Source of the DNA: Acidobacteriota bacterium
Lineage (GTDB): Bacteria > Acidobacteriota > Terriglobia > Terriglobales > Acidobacteriaceae
Assembly (NCBI GenBank): GCA_021846945.1
Contig: JAJZVZ010000032.1
Span: 1-36,352 of the forward strand
Direction: 5' to 3'
Length of the DNA stretch: 36,352 nucleotides
Shown here piece after piece: positions 26,733-35,077 of the stretch. How positions within the stretch are numbered: position 1 is the stretch's first letter; every line of letters begins with the position of its first letter. The notes under the pieces are model-generated. The model was given only the letters and a program-made list of their open reading frames with translations. It was not told the DNA's origin and ran no database searches. Made by a program: the position numbers and the translations under genes.

Positions 26733-29099
26733 TCAGTGCGGAGGCTCTGGCGGTCGCGGCGTCTGCTCGCTGGCGGGAGGCGCTGACGCAATACCTGGGC
26801 CTTCGCGCCCTCCCAGGCGCAGCGTAGTGGGAGCTTCGGCTGCGCGATAGTTGCGCAGATCGCGCAGGATCTCCGCCTTTTCGCGGGCGTACTGGCCGGC
26901 CAGCCGTGTCAGCGCGTAGGTGATGATATCGCTGTGGTGCAGGTCCTGAACGGAGGGATCGCGGCGCATGTTGAGCCACAACCGGTGTACCAACTGCACG
27001 TCGTCCGGACTCAGCGCCGGCGCATGCGGTCCAATATAGAAGACCTTGGTTTCGCCGCTTGGACCAATAACGTAAAAGTTGAACTGGCGCTTGGGCTCCG
27101 GCAGCGCCTCCCAGGCCTGGCCAAGGTGAAATGCCTGATCTTCGGCGGTCATGGAGTTGGAGAGCCCCGAAACCACTGAATCCACTTCCAATGAGTTGGC
27201 GGACTGCGCCAGTGCGGCGAAAACATCGCCCGCGGGAACCACCAGCAGCGAAACTTTCTTGCCGAAGCTCTCTGCCACCGAGACCGCTTTGGTGAAAAGC
27301 ATCTGCTCGTGTTCACTAAAACTCTGCTGCTCGGCGCTCAGGTATTCGGGACCACCCGCGCCCATCATGCGCACACTCATCACCACCACATCCCGCTCGT
27401 CAGTGTTGGTGCGGGCCAGAGTCCACTTCAGCGCAAAGGGGTTGGCGGCATCGCGCATGGCCACCATGAGGCCGCCGGGTCGGACGGCTACCGACTCGCG
27501 GCTTACCGTGTCCTGGTGCTCGAGCTGGAAATGATCCTTCATTTCCCGGGCGGTTGCCGCGTGCTTGCGCAGATTCTGGCGCTCAGAAATGGAAAAGACG
27601 ATGAAGAAGGCTATGGCGAAGCTGACGCCGCTTATGGTGGCGACCGACTTGGTGACCAGGTTGACGAGTGCAATCGAGAGCAGCGCCAGGAAAACCGAGA
27701 TCAACCCGAGAGGAATCTCGGTTTTGCCAATCCGCAGATTGGGAGGAACCTTCCAGCCGCGCTCGCCACGATATTGCCAGCGCAGGACCAGGATCGCCAG
27801 GCTGTTAAAGGTAAACGACCAGATGACGCCGAAGGCATACGCCTCACCGAGCATGATGACGTCGCCCCTGCTGGCGATGATGGTGATCATCTGGAGGATG
27901 AAGACCAGGTTGACGATCCGGAAACTGGTGCCGAACCTGGAATGGGGCCTGCGGAACCAGTCGGTGAGAACTCCATCCTCAGCCACGCGCATCAGCACGC
28001 CCGTCGAACCGATGATCGAGGTGTTGATAGCGCCCGACAAAATCAGGAAGCCCACAATCACCACGAAGATGCGAAAGGCGATGCGCATAAACATCGGTCC
28101 AACCATGTACATAGCCAGGCCGGCGATCAGGTTGTCCTGGTAGATGTGAGTGCGGGGCCAGGTGGGAATCAGCATCGATGCCAGCAGCGTGGCGCCACCG
28201 GTAAAGATCAGGCTGTAGATGGCGATGATGATAGCCGCGCGCTTCAGGTTCTTCAGCTTGGGATGCCCGATCTCCCGGTTCACCTGGGCCAGCGTCTCTT
28301 CGCCGCTCATGGCCAGCACGGAGTGCCCGAAGGCCATCAGAATGCCGAACAGGCCGAAGATCGGCAGTCCGGTGCCTCTGAGGAATCCCAGCGCGTCCTT
28401 GCTGAATTTCAGATGCGCCGGTATCGGGGAAGGCGGCAGATGCACGCCCCGGACAAACACCGAATAGGTGCCCCAGATCATCAGGATCACCACCATCACC
28501 GTGGTGATCTCCATGACCCGCATCGCCTTGTCGCTTGATTCTTCGATGCCCTTGATGTTCTGCCACCAGTAGTAGATGGTGACCACGGCGGCGAAGACCG
28601 CCGAGGTCGAGTTCATATCGAACTGGAACGGCTGGTTCTGCGCATTCATCAGGGCAGGCGGGAGCCAGTGACTGTGGCTTGCGACCTGCATCAGCTCGTT
28701 CATCAACCCCGTGATATATTGCCCGGCGGAGACGCCCGAGATCGGCCCCGTCAGGATGTAATCGAACATCAGGGCGGAGACGCTGACCTTGGCAAAAGTG
28801 CCGCCCAGCGCCTCTTTGACGACGCGATAGACGCCGCCCCGCGTAAACATCGAGCAGCTCTCAACGTAGACTGCCCGGACCGCGAAGCTGAAGAGCATGA
28901 TGGCGAGGATGAACCACGGCGCCGATGCCCCGATTGCCTGCTCGGCAATGCCGCCGGCATAGAAAGCCGACGATCCAAGGTCGTTGAGAACAATAGCTGC
29001 GGCGCGCCAGAAAGAGATAAACGTGAGCATCACGGAGGATGCCACGATGAGGCGAACCCGATCAGATGGAGGCGCAACAGTCGTTCGAGTAGATGCCAT
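26733..29099 (-). CDS. APC-superfamily permease with USP-like cytosolic domain
   Basis: A 788-residue transporter. Residues 15 to about 503 contain some 12 hydrophobic segments in the APC amino-acid permease pattern, with CSMFTRGGVYRVVKEALGG after helix 2 and SGEETLAQVNREIG in the middle loop, both typical of the family. Residues 504-788 are soluble: a charged linker, then RPGGLMVAMRDAANPFALKWTL, DVVVMSVRM, KVSLLVVPAG and LEVDSVVSGLSNSM. These segments resemble the strands and helices of a universal stress protein domain. The substrate is unknown; an amino acid or organic cation is likely. Promoter TTGACA/TAGACT lies 69-97 bases upstream on the minus strand. No Shine-Dalgarno precedes the ATG at 29099. 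Confidence 0.88.
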   Translation of the reverse strand: MASTRTTVAPPSDRVRLIVASSVMLTFISFWRAAAIVLNDLGSSAFYAGGIAEQAIGASAPWFILAIMLFSFAVRAVYVESCSMFTRGGVYRVVKEALGGTFAKVSVSALMFDYILTGPISGVSAGQYITGLMNELMQVASHSHWLPPALMNAQNQPFQFDMNSTSAVFAAVVTIYYWWQNIKGIEESSDKAMRVMEITTVMVVILMIWGTYSVFVRGVHLPPSPIPAHLKFSKDALGFLRGTGLPIFGLFGILMAFGHSVLAMSGEETLAQVNREIGHPKLKNLKRAAIIIAIYSLIFTGGATLLASMLIPTWPRTHIYQDNLIAGLAMYMVGPMFMRIAFRIFVVIVGFLILSGAINTSIIGSTGVLMRVAEDGVLTDWFRRPHSRFGTSFRIVNLVFILQMITIIASRGDVIMLGEAYAFGVIWSFTFNSLAILVLRWQYRGERGWKVPPNLRIGKTEIPLGLISVFLALLSIALVNLVTKSVATISGVSFAIAFFIVFSISERQNLRKHAATAREMKDHFQLEHQDTVSRESVAVRPGGLMVAMRDAANPFALKWTLARTNTDERDVVVMSVRMMGAGGPEYLSAEQQSFSEHEQMLFTKAVSVAESFGKKVSLLVVPAGDVFAALAQSANSLEVDSVVSGLSNSMTAEDQAFHLGQAWEALPEPKRQFNFYVIGPSGETKVFYIGPHAPALSPDDVQLVHRLWLNMRRDPSVQDLHHSDIITYALTRLAGQYAREKAEILRDLRNYRAAEAPTTLRLGGREGPGIASAPPASEQTPRPPEPPH

Positions 29100-29167
29100 C
29101 GCAAGGAGGGCCGGCGCGGCCGGCGGTCTGGAGTTGGGGAAAGCGAAACCACCGCCGCCCTGCGGTG

Positions 29168-29196
29168 AGTCTATGTCTGGAGAATAACTATGTCAA
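29168..29196 (-). promoter_or_regulatory. Sigma-70 promoter of the permease gene
   Basis: On the minus strand, TTGACA (29191-29196, perfect) and TAGACT (29168-29173) are 17 bases apart. Transcription would begin near 29161, about 60 bases before the ATG at 29099. The leader contains a CCGGC-CGC-GCCGG palindrome near 29112-29124. Confidence 0.6.
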
Positions 29197-29251
29197 TGGA
29201 AATCAATGATCTCGAAAGGAAGGCCCAAAAGTAACAATTGAAGGATGACGG

Positions 29252-29377
29252 CTAGTCCTTGCCGAACAGCTCTTTCCAGTCCTCCACAAAACTGAGGAGT
29301 ACCACCACGGCCGAGCCCACGATGCCGACGAAAAACATGACTTCGAGCAAGCGCATTCCCAGAATCGCCAAGATCAT
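29252..29377 (-). CDS. 41-residue single-span membrane protein
   Basis: A complete 42-codon frame (ATG at 29377, TAG at 29252) encoding MILAILGMRLLEVMFFVG, a hydrophobic span IVGSAVVVLLSFV, and a charged tail EDWKELFGKD. The combination of one transmembrane helix (residues 10-30) and an acidic/basic C-terminus looks like a genuine small protein rather than chance. A perfect -10 box (TATAAT, 29385-29390) ends seven bases before the ATG, with no Shine-Dalgarno. It lies between the permease gene on the same strand and the divergent lnt gene. I do not recognise a named family; a role as a small subunit or regulator of a membrane protein is a guess. Too short for most gene finders. Confidence 0.62.
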   Translation of the reverse strand: MILAILGMRLLEVMFFVGIVGSAVVVLLSFVEDWKELFGKD

Positions 29378-29384
29378 AGCGTTG

Positions 29385-29390
29385 ATTATA
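29385..29390 (-). promoter_or_regulatory. Perfect -10 box seven bases before the small gene
   Basis: TATAAT on the minus strand, seven bases from the ATG at 29377. No good -35 is seen at 16-18 bases. The distance predicts transcription starting at the start codon. Confidence 0.5.
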
Positions 29391-29436
29391 GCCTGACGCC
29401 GGCTCTGCCGGTCGCATGCGATACACTCGCCCCTGT

Positions 29437-31119
29437 ATGCAGAGATCGTCCGGAAAGCTGGAATCGATGCGGGAATCGTGGAAGCTGTGGGTTGCCGCGG
29501 CTCTTTCCGCGGGCCTGCTGGAGCTGCCGTTCCCGCTGGCCGGACCGCTGCCTCCCTGGCGCTCGGTCTTTGCCTGGTTTGCGCTGGTGCCGCTTCTTTG
29601 GGCGATCCTCAGCCGCAGGAGCGCCGAACGGCCGCGTGCATTTCGCCGCGCTTTTTTGCTCAGTTACCTCTGCGGCATCCTCTGGTACGCGGGTAATTGC
29701 TATTGGATCTACGACACCATGCGGTTCTACGGCGATTTGTCGCCGCTGGTTTCAGCGCTGTTGCTGGCGGGATTCAGCCTGGTTCTCGGGCTCTACTTCG
29801 GCATCTTCGGTCTGTGCGTTTTCGTGGTGCGGCGGGCCACAGGCAGTGCGCGATGGGCGCTGGTTCTCGCGCCGTTCCTGTGGGCCGCGCTGGATCTGGC
29901 CGCCGCGCGTATCACCAGCGTTCCCTGGGACCAGCTGGGCTACTCCCAGGTGGACAACGCCCTCGTAAACCAGCTTGCCCCGTGGACGGGCGTCTACGGC
30001 ATCAGCTTTCTTCTGGTCGCCGTCAACGCGCTCGTCGCCGGCGGGCTGGTGCTTGAGTCCCGCAGGAGCAAGAGGCTTTGTGGTCCGCTCGGCGTCGCGC
30101 TTGCCATCGCTGGCACGGCAGGAATCTTCGTCAAGCCACCCAGCCCCGCGCCCACGGCAATTGCTGTGCTCATCCAGCCCAATCTCGACGTTGGCGGAGT
30201 CGGTTTCTGGAATGGTCCGGGGCAGTGGAACCGGCATATCGCGCGATTCATCAAGCTGGGCAGCCAGACGTGCAAAAGCTACATCGCCGGAATTCCGCAG
30301 ACCGGCGCGCCAGTGATTGATCCGCAGTGCGCAACGCCGCTTGCTCATCCCGATCTGGTGGCGTGGCCGGAGTCGCCTGCGCCGTACTTTCAGCAGGATC
30401 CCCGGCTGCAACAGGCGTTCATCACGATCACATCGGCCACGCAGTCGCCACTCGTGGTCGGAGCCATCGGAGCTGATTATTCCGAGGATGATCAGAGCTG
30501 GCACGAATACAATTCCGCATTGATCGTCGGCTCTGACGGCGCGCTGGTTGGCCGCTACGACAAGATTCACCTCGTCCCCTTCGGCGAGTACGTCCCCTTT
30601 GAACAGCTCTTTTTCTTTGCGCACAAGCTCACCGGCCGGGTCTCGAAGTTCGATCGTGGTGATATGCGCAAAGTCTTCCGCCTCAATGGCCATCGCTACG
30701 GCTTCTTCATTTGTTATGAAGCCGTTTTTGCCGATGAGGTGCGGCAATTCGCGCGGCTCGGCGCCCAAGTGCTCGTGAACATCAGCGACGATGGCTGGTA
30801 CGGCGATACCAGCGCCCCCTGGCAGCACCTGAACATGGCGCGCATGCGGGCCATCGAAAACCGCCGCTGGCTGCTGCGCGATACCAACAACGGCGTTACC
30901 GCCGCTATCGACCCTTACGGTCGGGTGCGGCAGAGTATCTCCCGGCACCGCGTGGACGCCCTGCCAGCCGCGTTCGCATTCCGCGACGACATGACCTTCT
31001 ACACCGTCCACGGTGACGTGTTTGCCTGGCTCTGTGCCATACTGTCTATAGGTGCTGTTATCTTGTGCCTGCAGAAGATGTTGAAGTCTCTCTATCCCGC
31101 TTCAGCAGGCTCCCGCTAA
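29437..31119 (+). CDS. lnt: Apolipoprotein N-acyltransferase
   Basis: Inner-membrane enzyme that adds the third acyl chain to the N-terminal cysteine of lipoproteins, completing maturation after Lgt and Lsp. The 560-residue protein has an N-terminal multi-span region (about six to seven helices, residues 15-230) and a periplasmic nitrilase domain. The Glu-Lys-Cys triad is visible: Glu312 in VAWPESPAP, Lys376 in YDKIHLVPFGEY, Cys426 in FFICYEAVF. ISDDGWYG and the final transmembrane helix also fit. The ATG at 29437 is taken; an in-frame ATG at 29467 would give a shorter start. No Shine-Dalgarno is present, and a TACACT box lies nine bases before the ATG. It points to a Gram-negative envelope with triacylated lipoproteins. 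Confidence 0.94.
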   Translation: MQRSSGKLESMRESWKLWVAAALSAGLLELPFPLAGPLPPWRSVFAWFALVPLLWAILSRRSAERPRAFRRAFLLSYLCGILWYAGNCYWIYDTMRFYGDLSPLVSALLLAGFSLVLGLYFGIFGLCVFVVRRATGSARWALVLAPFLWAALDLAAARITSVPWDQLGYSQVDNALVNQLAPWTGVYGISFLLVAVNALVAGGLVLESRRSKRLCGPLGVALAIAGTAGIFVKPPSPAPTAIAVLIQPNLDVGGVGFWNGPGQWNRHIARFIKLGSQTCKSYIAGIPQTGAPVIDPQCATPLAHPDLVAWPESPAPYFQQDPRLQQAFITITSATQSPLVVGAIGADYSEDDQSWHEYNSALIVGSDGALVGRYDKIHLVPFGEYVPFEQLFFFAHKLTGRVSKFDRGDMRKVFRLNGHRYGFFICYEAVFADEVRQFARLGAQVLVNISDDGWYGDTSAPWQHLNMARMRAIENRRWLLRDTNNGVTAAIDPYGRVRQSISRHRVDALPAAFAFRDDMTFYTVHGDVFAWLCAILSIGAVILCLQKMLKSLYPASAGSR

Positions 31120-31178
31120 CTCGCCAACCCGCCGTGGCGGGCGAACTTGCTAATCCAAAGTCAGGTCAGAAGAGCAAC

Positions 31179-32316
31179 ATGGCGTTGTCCGATCTCGAAT
31201 TCGCATACGCTCCTGTGCGCGACCAAGTGCGCGACCTGCGGGAGTATCTTTGACCCTGCCCGTCTGCGCAGGGAACTCACTCAAATTGAAACCAGGCTGG
31301 CCGATCCCGCGCTCTGGAGCGACCCGGCTGCCAGCCAGCCGCTGATGCGCGATCGCAAGCGCCTGGAAAGCCTGATCGCCGACGATGACGAGCTTGTGCG
31401 CCGCACCAGCGACATCGACGCCTACTTCGAGCTGGCCCGCGAAGGCGAAGACGTGGAGGCTGATCTCGATCGCGACATCAAGGCCCTGGCCGCCTTTGCT
31501 GAAACGCTGGAGGCGCGCACCATGCTCTCCGGCGAAACCGATCCGCTGAATGCGATCGTCACCATTCATCCCGGAGCGGGCGGCACTGAAAGCCAGGACT
31601 GGGCCGAGATGCTGGTCCGCATGTATCTGCGCTGGGCCGAGCAGCAAGGCTTCAAAACCGAGATGAACGACTACCAGGACGGCGATGAAGCGGGCATCAA
31701 GTCGGCCACGTTCACCATCACTGGCGAATACGCCTTCGGCCTGCTGGCCGGCGAGAGCGGCGTCCATCGCCTGGTGCGCATCTCGCCCTTCGACGCGGCC
31801 AAGCGCCGCCATACCTCATTCGCCTCGGTCTTCGTCTCGCCGGAAATTGACGAGTCGATCCAGGTCGATCTGAAGCTGGAAGACCTGCGCATCGACACCT
31901 ACCGCTCCGGCGGCAAGGGCGGCCAGCATGTGAACACCACGGACTCAGCCGTGCGCATGACCCACATCCCCACAGGCATTGTGGTGCAGTGCCAGAACGA
32001 GCGCTCGCAGCACAAGAACCGCGACAAGGCCATGAAGATGATGCGCTCGCGGCTCTACGAGTTCGAGCTTGAAAAAAAGCGCGCCGAGAGCAAGAAGCTG
32101 GAAGACTCCAAGCTCGACATCAACTTCGGCTCGCAGATCCGCTCCTACGTCCTGCAGCCCTACCGCATGGCCAAGGACCACCGCACCAAGGTGGAAGTCG
32201 GCGACGTGGACAAGGTGCTCGACGGGTATCTGGAGCCGTTTTTGCGGGGCTACCTGCTGGCCAAGCGCCGCGGCACGGCAGTTTCTGCCGCAGCCGGAGA
32301 CGATCTGGACGTGTAA
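31179..32316 (+). CDS. prfB: Peptide chain release factor 2, with programmed +1 frameshift
   Basis: Releases peptides at UGA and UAA stop codons. The gene is in two frames: 24 codons from ATG 31179 to 31250, an in-frame TGA at 31251-31253, then continuation in the +1 frame from GAC at 31252 to the stop at 32316, giving about 378 residues. The joined protein has the RF2 stop-codon-recognition tripeptide SPF in VRISPFDAAKRRH and the peptidyl-hydrolysis motif GGQ in SGGKGGQHVNTTD. The frameshift lets RF2 sense its own level, because slow termination at UGA favours shifting. It lies 59 bases after lnt and is followed by heptad repeat E. The in-frame stop is not a mutation. Confidence 0.96.
31240..31254 (+). 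promoter_or_regulatory. prfB +1 frameshift site
   Basis: The slip codon CTT (31248-31250) is followed by TGA C, the classical slippery stop. GGGAG (31240-31244) three bases upstream acts as the internal Shine-Dalgarno-like element that pushes the ribosome forward. The layout matches the E. coli prfB site. Confidence 0.92.
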
Positions 32317-32338
32317 GAGGGAATAGGGAACAGAAGGA

Positions 32339-32356
32339 ACTGACAACTGAAAGCTG
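32339..32356. repeat. Heptad tandem repeat E (prfB-CoA-binding intergenic)
   Basis: RCT recurs at 32339, 32346 and 32353, exactly 7 bases apart (units ACTGACA, ACTGAAA, GCTGAAC). It is the shortest of the five arrays. It lies in the 46-base gap after prfB and ends about seven bases before the GTG start of the next gene. Confidence 0.65.
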
Positions 32357-32362
32357 AACACA

Positions 32363-32827
32363 GTGGACAACGATCACGCCATCATCGATGAAATCCTGCG
32401 CACGGCGAAAACCATCGCCGTTGTGGGCATGAGCAACAAGACCTGGCGCGCCAGCTACAACGTGGGCCGCTATCTGGCCGCCAATGGCTATCGCGTGCTG
32501 CCGGTCAACCCGGTCCTCAAGGAAATATTGGGCATGCCGTGCTATCCGGACCTGGATACGGCTCAGGCCGCCGCCCTCAAAGAGGCGGGTTCTGACCTGA
32601 CCGGGAAGGGAATCGACGTGGTTGATGTCTTCCGCGCCTCCGAATTTGTTCCGCCCATCGTGGACGACGTGATTCGCCTCGGCATCCCGTACCTCTGGCT
32701 CCAGGATGAAGTCATTCACGACGAAGCGGTGGCAAGGGCCCGCGCCGCCGGCGTCAAATGCGTCCAGAACGACTGCATCTTCCGCGAGCACGCCGCCCGG
32801 CCTGACTTGCACACAAGCCATAGCTAG
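32363..32827 (+). CDS. CoA-binding protein (YccU-like)
   Basis: A 154-residue single Rossmann domain of the CoA_binding_2 type, as in E. coli YccU. Features include KTIAVVGMSNKTWRASYNVGRYL (nucleotide loop and following helix), GYRVLPVNPVLKEILGMPCYPDL, VVDVFRASEFVPPIV, and LWLQDEVIHDEAVARARAAG with CVQNDCIFREHA near the end. The family is like the CoA-binding half of succinyl-CoA synthetase but stands alone; its function is not established. The start is GTG at 32363, without a good ribosome-binding site. It is downstream of prfB on the same strand. Confidence 0.88.
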   Translation: MDNDHAIIDEILRTAKTIAVVGMSNKTWRASYNVGRYLAANGYRVLPVNPVLKEILGMPCYPDLDTAQAAALKEAGSDLTGKGIDVVDVFRASEFVPPIVDDVIRLGIPYLWLQDEVIHDEAVARARAAGVKCVQNDCIFREHAARPDLHTSHS

Positions 32828-32902
32828 TTCCGCTTTGAGGCCACGCGCCTCCAGTTCGATACACTGGATACAGAAGCTCAGGAGCCAGCCTTTTCGCCCG
32901 CC

Positions 32903-34999
32903 ATGCGTAACGCCGCCTCGATCATCGCGCTCTTCTTGCTGATGGTTGCCGGTCTGCCCGCGAGCGCCGCCTCAAACTACGCTGACGCCGCACATCTGCG
33001 CGTGCAACTCGTATTCCCTGAGACACAGCTTTATCCCGGTGGCTCCAACCGGGCCGGCCTCTACTTCAAGCTCGAACCGGGCTGGCACGTGTATTGGAAA
33101 AACGCCGGCGACTCCGGCGAGCCGCCGCGCATCCAGTGGACTTTGCCCGCCGGGCTGACCGCGGGTCCGTTGCACTTTCCGGCTCCCACGCGCCTGCCAC
33201 TCGGCCCGCTCATGGATTACGGTTACGAGAACGAAGTGCTCTTCCCGTTCTCGTTCAATGTGGCGAAGACCGCCAAGGCCGGCCCCGCCGTTCTCGACGC
33301 CAAAGTGAATTGGCTCGTCTGCCGACAGGTCTGTATTCCCGGCAAAGCTGAACTGGTCGAGAGTGTCCAGATCCTGTCTGCCGCGCCGCCGCAGCCTTCG
33401 ACGTCTCCGGCCGATGCGGAGCTGTGGACGCGGCTGGCCAAAACGCTGCCTGTGCCGCTGCCGTCCTCGGACAAAGCCGTCTTCCAGCCGACGCCCACGG
33501 GCTTCCGCCTCGCCGTCGAAACCGGTCAGCGCGAAACAGAGGCCGTGTTCTTCCCGGCCGATCAGGACATTCTGGACAATCCCGCGCCCCAGAAGCTTAC
33601 GCCGACCGCCAAAGGCCTTGTTCTGGACTTAAAGAAAGACGCGAGCCTTTCCGCAAATCCGGCACAATTAAATGGGGTTATAGAATTATCGGGTGGCAGG
33701 AATTACACGCTGACAGCATTGCCCGGAACGGTGGCGGCGCCGCCTGCGCTCTCGTGGATGAAGCTTCTGCGCATCTCGGGGCTGGCGTTTCTCGGTGGGC
33801 TACTCCTGAACCTGATGCCCTGCGTCTTTCCGGTGCTGTTCCTGAAGGGTCTGGCGCTGGTGCAGTCGGGCAGCGAAGAGCGCCACAAGCTGCGCGCTCA
33901 CGGTTTTGTTTACACCGCCGGGATTCTGGTTTCCTTCTGGGTGTTGGTAGCAGTCCTGCTTGGCCTGCGTGCCGCTGGGGCCAGCCTGGGCTGGGGTTTC
34001 CAGTTCCAGTCGCCGGTCTTTTTGGCACTGATGGCGGGATTGCTCTTTTTCCTGGGTCTCTCGCTCGCCGGCCAGTTTGAAATCGGCCTCACGCTCACCA
34101 GCGCAGGCGGTTTACTCGCGGCCAGGCAGGGGTATGCGGGAAGTTTCTTTACCGGTGTGCTGGCCGTGATAGTGGCAACGCCCTGTACGGCTCCCTTTAT
34201 GGGGGCAGCCGTGGGCTATGCGCTTGCCCAACCCGCAGCCATCACGTTTGCCGTTTTTACCGCCCTCGCGCTCGGTCTGGCCGCGCCCTATGTGGCTCTT
34301 ACACTGCAGCCTGCGTGGACGCGCCTGCTGCCTCGTCCCGGTGCGTGGATGGACCTGCTCAAGCAAGCCGCTTCCTTGCCTCTGTTCGCCTTCGTCATCT
34401 GGCTGACACTGGTACTGGCGCAGGCTTACGGGTCGAGCGCACTGGCCGTGCTGCTGACCGGCTTCCTGCTGCTGGCCATCGCCGGCTGGTTTCTGGGCCG
34501 CTGGCCGGCAAGGCGCTGGGCTACGGTGATTGCTGCTCTGGTCGTGATTGCAGTGGCAGGGCTGGACGTCTTTGCGCCCAAGCTGGTGGGAGAATCGACA
34601 GCAACTGCGAGTCAGGCTGACGCTGCAAGCTCTGCGCCCACAACCGCAAGCGCATGGCAGCCCTGGTCGGCAGACGCGGTGAACCGCTATCTCGCCCAGG
34701 GTCGGCCCGTCTTTGTGGACTTTACCGCCGGCTGGTGCCTGAGCTGCCAGGTGAACGAGCGCGTTGCCCTGCGCCAGACAGAAGTGGAGCAGGCCTTTCA
34801 GAACGCCAACGTGGCCCTGCTCAAAGCCGACTGGACCCGCGAAGACCCGGCGATTACGCAGGCGCTCAATGCGCTGGGCCGCGACGGCGTTCCGGTTTAT
34901 GCGCTCTATACTCCCGGGCATTCCCAACCGCAATTGCTGCCGCAGGTGCTGACTCCTGGAATCGTGATGGATGCGCTGGCGCAACTTCCTAAAAAGTAG
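32903..34999 (+). CDS. DsbD/ScsB-type thiol-disulfide reductase
   Basis: Transfers reducing power from cytoplasmic thioredoxin across the inner membrane to periplasmic partners. The 698-residue protein has a signal peptide (1-22), an N-terminal periplasmic domain with a Cys pair (Cys140 and Cys144 in WLVCRQVCIPGK), an eight-span membrane domain with the reactive Cys pair (Cys307 in LMPCVFPVLF and Cys428 in ATPCTAPFMG), and a C-terminal thioredoxin domain (CxxC Cys612/Cys615 in FTAGWCLSCQ). The N-terminal Cys spacing resembles the ScsB subfamily rather than E. coli DsbD. TTGAGG and GATACA upstream may be a promoter. Partner proteins (DsbC/ScsC-like) are not in the window. Confidence 0.9.
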   Translation: MRNAASIIALFLLMVAGLPASAASNYADAAHLRVQLVFPETQLYPGGSNRAGLYFKLEPGWHVYWKNAGDSGEPPRIQWTLPAGLTAGPLHFPAPTRLPLGPLMDYGYENEVLFPFSFNVAKTAKAGPAVLDAKVNWLVCRQVCIPGKAELVESVQILSAAPPQPSTSPADAELWTRLAKTLPVPLPSSDKAVFQPTPTGFRLAVETGQRETEAVFFPADQDILDNPAPQKLTPTAKGLVLDLKKDASLSANPAQLNGVIELSGGRNYTLTALPGTVAAPPALSWMKLLRISGLAFLGGLLLNLMPCVFPVLFLKGLALVQSGSEERHKLRAHGFVYTAGILVSFWVLVAVLLGLRAAGASLGWGFQFQSPVFLALMAGLLFFLGLSLAGQFEIGLTLTSAGGLLAARQGYAGSFFTGVLAVIVATPCTAPFMGAAVGYALAQPAAITFAVFTALALGLAAPYVALTLQPAWTRLLPRPGAWMDLLKQAASLPLFAFVIWLTLVLAQAYGSSALAVLLTGFLLLAIAGWFLGRWPARRWATVIAALVVIAVAGLDVFAPKLVGESTATASQADAASSAPTTASAWQPWSADAVNRYLAQGRPVFVDFTAGWCLSCQVNERVALRQTEVEQAFQNANVALLKADWTREDPAITQALNALGRDGVPVYALYTPGHSQPQLLPQVLTPGIVMDALAQLPKK

Positions 35000-35077
35000 T
35001 GCGCTGAAACAGGCGGATGCCATGCGTCCTGAGGCCGTGCTCATGATTAACCACATTGAGGAGCAGCCGGCTCCGAA

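Noticed and set aside
27309..28538. 409-codon open frame antisense to the permease gene
   Set aside because: The permease has clear APC signatures; the antisense product is His/Asp/Glu-rich with no family character.
29193..29426. 77-codon open frame on the minus strand spanning the small membrane gene
   Set aside because: It reads a different frame with an Arg/Gly-rich, low-complexity product; the 41-residue frame has a membrane helix and a promoter.
31251..31253. Apparent stop codon near the start of prfB
   Set aside because: It is the conserved TGA of the programmed +1 frameshift, not a pseudogene mutation.
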